Shown: in pieces, positions 6,493-11,540 of the stretch
Layout: every line of letters starts with the position of its first letter
Position numbering within the stretch: the stretch's first letter is position 1
Assembly (NCBI GenBank): GCA_036375895.1
Contig: DASVBJ010000386.1
Location: 1-11,540, forward strand
Length of the DNA: 11,540 nucleotides
Direction of reading: 5' to 3'
DNA from: DASVBJ01 sp036375895
GTDB lineage: Bacteria; Actinomycetota; Actinomycetes; JACCUZ01
The notes under the pieces: generated by a model
The model's database searches: none
The model's input: only the letters and a program-made list of their open reading frames with translations
Told to the model about the DNA's origin: nothing
Translations under genes and position numbers: made by a program

Positions 6493-7275
6493 ATGGCGAG
6501 CACATTCGACCTGGCAGCCGGCAGCGCAGCCGTGGACCTCACCGGCCGCCGTGCGCTCGTCACCGGTGCGGCGAGCGGCATCGGGCGCGCCGTCGCCAGG
6601 CGTCTCGCCTGCGCAGGCGCAAGCGTCCGAGTCCTCGACCTGGACGCCGAGGGCGCCGCGAGGGTTGCCGACGAGATCGGCGGCGAGGCCGTCCCCGCGG
6701 ACCTCTCCGACCTCGATGCGCTCGACCGGCTCGCCCCCGACGTCGACGTGCTGGTCAACAACGCGGGGCTCCAGCACGTCTCGCCGTTGGAGGACTTCCC
6801 GCCGGAGCGCTTCTCGCTCATCGTCCGGGTGATGCTCGAGGCGCCGTTCCGGCTCGTCCGGGCGGCGCTGCCCCACATGTACGCCGAGGGGTGGGGCCGG
6901 GTGGTCAACATCTCCTCGGTGCACGGCCTGCGCGCCTCGCCGTACAAGGCCGCCTATGTCAGCGCCAAGCACGGCCTGGAGGGGCTCTCCAAGGTCATCG
7001 CGCTCGAGGGCGCCGCCCACGGGGTGACGTCCAACTGCATCAACCCGGCCTACGTGCGCACCCCGCTGGTCGAGGGGCAGATCAGCGACCAGGCCCGCAC
7101 CCACGGCCTGCCCGAGGACCAGGTGGTCAGCGAGGTGATGCTCGCCCCGGCGGCGATCAAGCGCCTCATCGAGCCGACGGAGGTCGCCGAGCTGGCCGCG
7201 TACCTGTGCGCGCCGCAGGGGTCGTTCATCACCGGCGCGTCGCTGCCGATGGACGGCGGGTGGACCGCCCACTGA
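6493..7275 (+). CDS. bdhA: 3-hydroxybutyrate dehydrogenase (short-chain dehydrogenase/reductase)
   Basis: A 260-residue cytoplasmic SDR that interconverts (R)-3-hydroxybutyrate and acetoacetate with NAD(H). The Rossmann loop is TGAASGIG at 24-31, acidic residues at 49-51 select NAD, and NNAG is at 89-92. Catalytic S142, Y155 and K159 (YVSAK) are present. The substrate-site residues known from bacterial 3-hydroxybutyrate dehydrogenases are also there: Q94 (AGLQHVSPLEDFP), H144, K152, Q196 and W257 in the C-terminal GGWTAH. Length matches the family (about 255-262). Oddity: the helix position that normally holds the fourth catalytic residue, Asn in LNLS, is Met114 here (RVMLEAPF). ATG 6493 is the only sensible start; there is no Shine-Dalgarno sequence but a -10 lies 8 bases upstream. 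The regulator gene starts 32 bases downstream, on the same strand. In PHB-using bacteria this enzyme feeds acetoacetate to a CoA transferase or ligase. Confidence 0.94.
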   Translation: MASTFDLAAGSAAVDLTGRRALVTGAASGIGRAVARRLACAGASVRVLDLDAEGAARVADEIGGEAVPADLSDLDALDRLAPDVDVLVNNAGLQHVSPLEDFPPERFSLIVRVMLEAPFRLVRAALPHMYAEGWGRVVNISSVHGLRASPYKAAYVSAKHGLEGLSKVIALEGAAHGVTSNCINPAYVRTPLVEGQISDQARTHGLPEDQVVSEVMLAPAAIKRLIEPTEVAELAAYLCAPQGSFITGASLPMDGGWTAH

Positions 7276-7294
7276 GCCCCGCCGACGAGGGCGG

Positions 7295-7300
7295 GACAAT
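7295..7300 (+). promoter_or_regulatory. -10-like element (GACAAT) for a leaderless start at 7308
   Basis: GACAAT agrees with TATAAT at four positions including the invariant A2 and T6, and ends 7 bases before GTG 7308, whose upstream bases carry no properly spaced Shine-Dalgarno sequence. A 6-bp hairpin (CCCGCC 7278-7283 with GGCGGG 7290-7295) abuts it and could be an attenuator after bdhA or a protein-binding site. Confidence 0.35.
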
Positions 7301-7307
7301 CGACCTC

Positions 7308-9197
7308 GTGCGCCCTGACGTCTACCTCCAGCTGCTCGCCCGCGAGGCCGCGGCCGTCGAGTTCGAGGGCCCCCTGCTCGAGGCCCGTGCCGCCGGGCTG
7401 CCGCCCGAGGAGGTGGCCGCGCTCGAGCGGGCCAAGGTCACCGCTCTGCAGGTCCGCGCGCTCATGGAGCACCGTCGCCGCCGAGAGGCCGAGCTCACGG
7501 CGCTGTTCGAGACGGCCAACGACCTGGCCGCGCTCCGCGACCTCGACGCCGTGCTGCAGGCGATCGTCCGGCGGGCCCGCCAGCTGCTGGGCGCCGACAT
7601 CTCCTACCTCAGCATGAACGACCCGGACCGCGGCGACACCTACATGCGGGTGACCGACGGCTCGGTCTCGGCCCGGTTCCAGCAGGTGCGACTGCCCCTC
7701 GGCGCGGGCCTCGGCGGGCTGGTCGCCCAGACCGCCACGCCGTACGCCACCCCGAGCTACTTCGACGACGAGCGCTTCAGGCACACCGAGGACATCGACA
7801 TGGCCGTCACCGAGGAGGGGCTGGTGGCGATCCTCGGCGTGCCGCTGCTGCTCGGCTCCAAGGTCATGGGTGTCCTCTACGCGGCAAACCGCCGCGAGCG
7901 GCCGTTCACCCGCGAGGACGTGGCCCTGCTGTGCTCGCTCGCCGCACACGCCGCTGTCGCCCTCGACAACGCGCGACTGCTCGAGGAGACCCGGTCGGCG
8001 GTCCGCCAGCTGAGCAGCACCGGGGCGCTGCTGCGCGCGCACAGCGAGGCCGTCGAGCGGGCCGCCGACGCCCACGACCGCCTGAGCGAGCTGGTGCTGC
8101 GCGGCGGCGGGGTCGAGGACGTCGCGGCGGCCGTCACCGAGGTGCTCGGCGGCAGCCTGCTGGTGCTCGACGCCGACCGGCGGCCGCTGGCCGCGATCGG
8201 TCCGGACTGCCCCGGGCTGCCCGCCGGCGACGCCCTCACGGAGGTGACCACGACGGCGCAGGCCCGGGGGCGCGTCGCCGAGGCCGGCGGGGTGTGGGCC
8301 GTGCCGGTCGCCGCCGGCTCCGAGCACCTCGGCTGGCTCGTGCTGCTCGGGCACCCCGACCTGCCGCAGGCCGACAGCCGGATCCTCGAGCGCGCGGCTC
8401 TGGTCACGGCCCTGCTGCTCCTCTTCCGCCGGTCGACGGCCGAGGCCGAGAGCCGGGTCCGGGGCGAGCTGCTGGACGACCTCCTCGCGAGCCCCGAGCG
8501 CGACCCGGCCGACCTGCGCGAGCGGGCCCGCCGCATCGACGCGGACCTCGACCGGCAGCACGCCGTGCTGGTGCTCGGTGTCACCGACGTCCCGCGCGAG
8601 CGGCTGGCCTTCGCCGCAGCGCAGCATGCCGCGCAGCGCGGCGGCCTGGCCGCCGTCCGCGACGGCCACGGCGTGCTGCTCGTGCCCGGCGACGAGGCAG
8701 GCCCGGCCGCGCGCCTCGCCGCCGCCGAGGTCGGCGCGATGCTCGGCCGGCCGGTGACGGTCGGGGCCGCGGGCCCGGCGAAGGGCCCGGAGCAGGTCGG
8801 CCCGGCGTACGTCGAGGCGCGCCGGGCGCTGGCGGCCCTCACTGCGCTGGGCCGTCTCGGCGACGGCGCGAGCACGGACGAGCTCGGGTTCGTCGGGCTG
8901 CTGCTCGGCGACCGGCGCGACGTCGACGGCTACGTGCGTCGCACGATCGGCGCGGTGATCGACTACGACGACCGCCGCGGCACCGAGCTCGTGCACACGC
9001 TGGACGCCTACTTCGCGGGCGGCGGGAACCTGACCCGGGCGAGCAGCGAGCTGCACGTGCACGTCAACACCGTGACCCAGCGACTCGACCGCGTCCGCCA
9101 GCTGCTCGGTGACGACTGGACGTCGGCCGAGCGGACGCTCGAGGTGCAGCTCGCCCTGCGGCTGCACCGGCTGGCCCGAGGGTCGCGGCAGCCGTAG
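7308..9197 (+). CDS. GAF-domain PucR/CdaR-type transcriptional regulator
   Basis: A 629-residue one-component regulator. Residues 1-60 are a charged, probably coiled helical segment. Residues about 62-225 are a GAF sensor domain (ELTALFETANDLAALRDLDAVL start; LPLGAGLGGLVAQT at 129-142; ILGVPLLLGSKVMGVLYAAN at 175-194; ALDNARLLEE end). A linker and a second, GAF-like/PucR middle region run to about 375. Residues about 380-540 match the CdaR GGDEF-like region (ELLDDLL; VLVLGV; VGPAYVEARRAL). The C-terminal PucR helix-turn-helix is at about 560-620 (LVHTLDAYFAGGGNLTRASSELHVHVNTVTQRLDRVRQLLG). The GTG at 7308 is chosen as the first start after bdhA, with a -10-like hexamer 7 bases upstream. Such proteins usually activate adjacent catabolic genes on binding a small metabolite. 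Sitting between bdhA and a secreted hydrolase, it plausibly senses 3-hydroxybutyrate or a related acid; that ligand is inference. Confidence 0.92.
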   Translation: MRPDVYLQLLAREAAAVEFEGPLLEARAAGLPPEEVAALERAKVTALQVRALMEHRRRREAELTALFETANDLAALRDLDAVLQAIVRRARQLLGADISYLSMNDPDRGDTYMRVTDGSVSARFQQVRLPLGAGLGGLVAQTATPYATPSYFDDERFRHTEDIDMAVTEEGLVAILGVPLLLGSKVMGVLYAANRRERPFTREDVALLCSLAAHAAVALDNARLLEETRSAVRQLSSTGALLRAHSEAVERAADAHDRLSELVLRGGGVEDVAAAVTEVLGGSLLVLDADRRPLAAIGPDCPGLPAGDALTEVTTTAQARGRVAEAGGVWAVPVAAGSEHLGWLVLLGHPDLPQADSRILERAALVTALLLLFRRSTAEAESRVRGELLDDLLASPERDPADLRERARRIDADLDRQHAVLVLGVTDVPRERLAFAAAQHAAQRGGLAAVRDGHGVLLVPGDEAGPAARLAAAEVGAMLGRPVTVGAAGPAKGPEQVGPAYVEARRALAALTALGRLGDGASTDELGFVGLLLGDRRDVDGYVRRTIGAVIDYDDRRGTELVHTLDAYFAGGGNLTRASSELHVHVNTVTQRLDRVRQLLGDDWTSAERTLEVQLALRLHRLARGSRQP

Positions 9198-9258
9198 CCG
9201 CATGGTGCCGGCGCACAGGTCGCGCGCCCGAAATCCGTGCCGGTGCCCCATAGGCCCG

Positions 9259-9270
9259 GTCCCATGGGTC
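9259..9270. promoter_or_regulatory. GTCCCA-TGGGTC inverted repeat upstream of the secreted hydrolase
   Basis: GTCCCATGGGTC contains a perfect CCCATGGG palindrome and is symmetric except for one base pair. It is 45 bases upstream of the hydrolase ATG. Its two half-sites, GTCCCA and TGGGTC, are the same hexamers found in the box cluster before bdhA. Binding by the PucR-type regulator encoded between them is inferred. Confidence 0.4.
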
Positions 9271-9314
9271 GGTGAGGGTGCACCGAGGAAGTCACGTCGT
9301 CCAGAGGGGGCCTC

Positions 9315-10706
9315 ATGCGCGTCCGCCCGACCCTGATCACCATCGCCGCCCTCGCGGTCGCATCGCTGGTCACCGCGCTGCCCGGAAGCGCCGTCGCGGC
9401 GGGCGGGGTCGACGGTCGGCCGGGCTCGGCACCGTGCGGCCGCCTCGACCGGCTCGTCGTGCCCGGCGCGGCGCACCAGGAGGCCGCCTGCCTGACCGAC
9501 CTGACCACCGCGGGCACCACCGGCACGCCGTACACCGACCCGGCCGACTGGGCCGGTCTGCACGCGGCGGGCACGGTGAACCCGACCGGTGTCCCGGGTG
9601 CCCAGCTCGACGGCTACTTCCCGGACACCTCCACGTCGAACGGCAACCACGGCTGGAACCACGACAGCCAGTTCGTCATCCGGCTGCCCGACAGCTGGAA
9701 CGGCAAGCTGGTCGTCACCGGCGCGCCGGGGGTCCGGGAGCAGTACGCCACCGACTTCGTCATCTCCGACTGGGTGCTCGCCAAGGGCTACGCCTACGCC
9801 GCCACCGACAAGGGCAACGGCGGCACGTCGTTCTACAAGGACGGGCAGCAGCCGGGCGACGCCATCCTGGAGTGGCACGAGCGGGTCACCGAGCTGACCA
9901 AGGCGGCGAAGGCCGTGGTCGCGCAGCGCTACGGGCGCAGCCCGGCGCGCACGTACATGACCGGCATCTCCAACGGCGGCTACCTCACCCGTTGGCAGCT
10001 CGAGCACAACCCGCAGCTGTTCGACGGCGGCGTCGACTGGGAGGGCACGCTGTTCCGCAGCGAGGGTCCGAACCTCTTCACCTACCTGCCGACCGCGCTG
10101 CGGAGCTACCCGGCGTACGCAGCGGGCGACGAGGCCGCCCACCGGGCGATGCTCGACGCCGGGTTCGAGCCCGGGTCGGAGTTCCTCTGGCCGTTCCACT
10201 ACGGCTACTACTGGGACGTCACGCAGCGGACCTACCGCGAGGAGCTCGACCCGGCGTACGACGGCGACCAGGAGGCGGGCACCCCGTTCTGCGCCTCCGG
10301 CACACCCGGCTGTGACGCCGACTACGACTACCTCGCCCGCCCGCAGGCGGTGCACGACGCGGTGGCCCGGGTGTCCCTGACCGGGCGCATCGGCAAGCCG
10401 ATGATCACGCTGCACGGCACGTACGACGCGCTGCTGCCCATCCGCACCGACTCCGACGTCTACGACCGGCTCGTCGCCGACGCCGGCCGGTCATCGCTGC
10501 ACCGGTACTACCGGTTCGAGGCCGGCAACCACGTCGACGGGCTCTACAGCGCCTTCCCGGACCGGCTGCGGCCGCTGCTGCCGTGCGACCGCAGCGCCTT
10601 CGCGGCGCTCGAGGCGTGGGTGGAGGACGGCGTCGCACCGCCTGCCGACGCGACGCTCCCCCGGCCGGGCAGCGGCGACATCGTCAACTCCTGCTCGCTC
10701 AGCTGA
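9315..10706 (+). CDS. Secreted alpha/beta-hydrolase, candidate 3-hydroxybutyrate-oligomer/tannase-like esterase
   Basis: A 463-residue extracellular serine hydrolase. The N-terminus has a basic start (MRVR), a hydrophobic core (6-20) and a probable signal peptidase I site after AVA near residue 28. The nucleophile is S219 in the elbow TGISNGGYL (216-224). Likely partners are D371 in LHGTYDALLP (367-375) and H406 in AGNHVDG (403-409), in normal alpha/beta-hydrolase order. Six mature cysteines (41, 59, 326, 333, 424, 460) could form three disulfides, as expected outside the cell. It lacks the Cys-Ser and His-Cys pairs that define classical tannase/feruloyl esterases. Its SNGG elbow resembles the SVSNGG serine site I recall for 3-hydroxybutyrate-oligomer hydrolases, though it is shorter than those (about 700 residues). 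ATG 9315 follows AGAGGGGG by 4 bases. Context after bdhA and a PucR-type regulator suggests hydroxyacid ester hydrolysis. Hydrolase class is secure; substrate is not. Confidence 0.9.
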   Translation: MRVRPTLITIAALAVASLVTALPGSAVAAGGVDGRPGSAPCGRLDRLVVPGAAHQEAACLTDLTTAGTTGTPYTDPADWAGLHAAGTVNPTGVPGAQLDGYFPDTSTSNGNHGWNHDSQFVIRLPDSWNGKLVVTGAPGVREQYATDFVISDWVLAKGYAYAATDKGNGGTSFYKDGQQPGDAILEWHERVTELTKAAKAVVAQRYGRSPARTYMTGISNGGYLTRWQLEHNPQLFDGGVDWEGTLFRSEGPNLFTYLPTALRSYPAYAAGDEAAHRAMLDAGFEPGSEFLWPFHYGYYWDVTQRTYREELDPAYDGDQEAGTPFCASGTPGCDADYDYLARPQAVHDAVARVSLTGRIGKPMITLHGTYDALLPIRTDSDVYDRLVADAGRSSLHRYYRFEAGNHVDGLYSAFPDRLRPLLPCDRSAFAALEAWVEDGVAPPADATLPRPGSGDIVNSCSLS

Positions 10707-10708
10707 GC
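10697..10708. other. Palindrome shared by two overlapping convergent stop codons
   Basis: GCTCAGCTGAGC is a perfect 12-bp palindrome. Read on the plus strand it ends the hydrolase (Leu-Ser-stop), and read on the minus strand it ends the SPFH gene with the same three codons. The coding regions overlap by 8 bp, so no separate terminator fits between them. Confidence 0.9.
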
Positions 10709-11466
10709 CGGTCGGCGGGTGTGCGCTGCACGGCCAGATCGACCGCCGGCGCGCGCTCGCGGGCGACGAACTCGGTGAGCGCCCTGATGCTGTCCAGGAA
10801 CTGGGCGGGAAAGACGATCGTCGAGTTCTTCTCGATCGCGATCTCGGAGAGCACCTGCAGGTTGCGCAGCTGCAGGGCCACCGGGTGGTCGGAGATCACG
10901 TCCGCGGCCTCCGCCAGCTTGCCGACGCTGAGGGCCTCGCCCTCCGCAGCGATGATCTTCGCTCGCTTCTCCCGCTCGGCCTCGGCCTGACGGGCCATCG
11001 CCCGCTGCATGCTCTGCGGCAGCTCGATGTCCTTGAGCTCGACCATCTGCACGAGCACGCCCCACTGCTCGGTGGTGCGGTCGAGGATCTCCTTGATCGA
11101 CTCGTTCAGCGTCTCGGTCTCGGACAGCACCCGGTCGAGGCTGGAACGGCCCACCACGTTGCGCACCGTCGTCTGCGCGATCTCGTGGATCGCCGTCTCG
11201 ACGTTCTCGATCTCGACGATCGACTTCACCGGGTCGACGCGCCGGAAGTACGCCACCGCGGCGACGCCGATCGACACGTTGTCCTGGGTGATGATCTGCT
11301 GCGACGGGATCGGCATGGTGATCGTGCGCATCGTCACCTTTCGCAGGTTGTCCGCCAGCGGGATCATGAACCGGAGACCCGGCTCACGGACCCCCCGGAC
11401 CCGGCCGAGCCGGAAGACCACTCCCCGTTCGTACTGACGGACGACGGACACGCCGAGCCTTGGCAC
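10699..11466 (-). CDS. Slipin/stomatin-like SPFH-domain protein lacking an evident membrane anchor
   Basis: A 255-residue SPFH (band 7) protein. Slipins form membrane-associated oligomers that organise microdomains or partner NfeD-type proteases. Residues about 7-165 are the SPFH domain: VRQYERGVVFRLGRVRGVREPGL is the family start, followed by PSQQIITQDNVSIGVAAVAYFRRVDP (54-79) and the QTTVRNVVGRSSLDRVLSE helix. Residues about 155-190 are the charged coiled coil (RQAEAEREKRAKIIAAEGEAL) used for oligomerisation. The C-terminal part holds ALQLRNLQVLSEIA and NSTIVFPAQF. GTG 11466 is chosen because AAGGAGG (plus-strand complement 11475-11481) is 8 bases upstream; GTG 11475 would overlap that site. 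Usual slipins begin with a hydrophobic hairpin or helix before the QYERG motif; here only nine residues precede it, so a membrane segment is missing. It converges on the secreted hydrolase with 8 bp overlap. Confidence 0.92.
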   Translation of the reverse strand: MPRLGVSVVRQYERGVVFRLGRVRGVREPGLRFMIPLADNLRKVTMRTITMPIPSQQIITQDNVSIGVAAVAYFRRVDPVKSIVEIENVETAIHEIAQTTVRNVVGRSSLDRVLSETETLNESIKEILDRTTEQWGVLVQMVELKDIELPQSMQRAMARQAEAEREKRAKIIAAEGEALSVGKLAEAADVISDHPVALQLRNLQVLSEIAIEKNSTIVFPAQFLDSIRALTEFVARERAPAVDLAVQRTPADRLS

Positions 11467-11474
11467 CGCGTCCA

Positions 11475-11481
11475 CCTCCTT
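11475..11481 (-). promoter_or_regulatory. Shine-Dalgarno sequence that fixes the SPFH gene start
   Basis: AAGGAGG on the minus strand is a near-perfect ribosome-binding site, 8 bases before GTG 11466. It decides between two in-frame GTG codons, since the other (11475-11473) overlaps it. Confidence 0.8.
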
Positions 11482-11494
11482 CGAAACGAGCCCG

Positions 11495-11540
11495 CTATCC
11501 CGGGAACCCGAAGCAGGGGTAGAAGCCCTCCACTCCCGGC
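11495..11540 (-). CDS. Possible 3' tail of a gene running into the window from the right (partial)
   Basis: On the minus strand a frame enters at the window edge and stops at TAG (11497-11495), 28 bases before the SPFH start. It encodes PGVEGFYPCFGFPG, and 12 of its 14 codons end in G or C, better than the alternative open frame there. If real, it is the C-terminus of an upstream operon partner of the SPFH gene. Fourteen residues are too few to identify it, and a non-coding leader is the alternative. Confidence 0.28.
   Translation of the reverse strand, partial: PGVEGFYPCFGFPG

Noticed and set aside
7050..10415. A 1121-codon open frame on the minus strand across the regulator and hydrolase genes
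   Set aside because: It is antisense to genes with clear domains and catalytic residues, has no plausible ribosome-binding site, and its translation is a low-complexity Arg/Gly/Val/Leu mix with no domain. Long antisense open frames are expected in very GC-rich coding DNA.

Overview
This window is very GC-rich double-stranded chromosomal DNA. Codon third positions are almost always G or C, GTG starts are frequent, and the gene families are typical of a high-GC actinobacterium, plausibly of the Nocardioides type. That taxonomic guess rests on composition and protein style only. I see no rRNA, tRNA, CRISPR array, insertion sequence, phage gene or origin. Ten substantially complete protein genes fill the window, no gene-free gap exceeds about 180 bases, and a short tail of a further gene may lie at the right edge.

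Layout, left to right. (1) A fused enoyl-CoA hydratase/3-hydroxyacyl-CoA dehydrogenase (20-2113, +), the fatty-acid beta-oxidation alpha subunit, is followed by a 17-bp-stem hairpin. The hairpin separates it from a convergent Lrp/AsnC regulator (2170-2703, -). (2) The regulator is divergent from a PLP-dependent cystathionine/methionine gamma-lyase-type enzyme (2841-4064, +). The gap between them holds two nested inverted repeats with exactly the same centre, a strong candidate operator. (3) A GNAT acetyltransferase (4108-4611, -) is divergent from a small secreted protein of unknown function (4790-5362, +). (4) An unrecognised 279-residue cytoplasmic protein (5501-6340, +) follows. (5) A 3-hydroxybutyrate dehydrogenase (6493-7275, +), a GAF plus PucR-type regulator (7308-9197, +) and a secreted alpha/beta-hydrolase (9315-10706, +) come next. 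(6) A stomatin/slipin-like SPFH protein (10699-11466, -) converges on the hydrolase, and the two stop regions overlap by 8 bp.

How the genes may work together. The 6.4-10.7 kb segment reads as a candidate 3-hydroxybutyrate ester utilisation locus. The secreted hydrolase would release hydroxyacids outside the cell, BdhA would oxidise 3-hydroxybutyrate to acetoacetate, and the GAF-PucR protein would sense an intermediate and control both. Related hexamers (TGGGWC and its complement) occur upstream of bdhA and of the hydrolase. The dehydrogenase product feeds the same acetoacetyl-CoA pool as the beta-oxidation gene at the left edge, but no shared operon is visible. The hydrolase's substrate is an inference. 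Three consecutive genes (5501, 6493, 7308) lack a Shine-Dalgarno sequence and have a -10-like hexamer 6-8 bases before the start codon, so they look leaderless; most other genes here have a recognisable ribosome-binding site.
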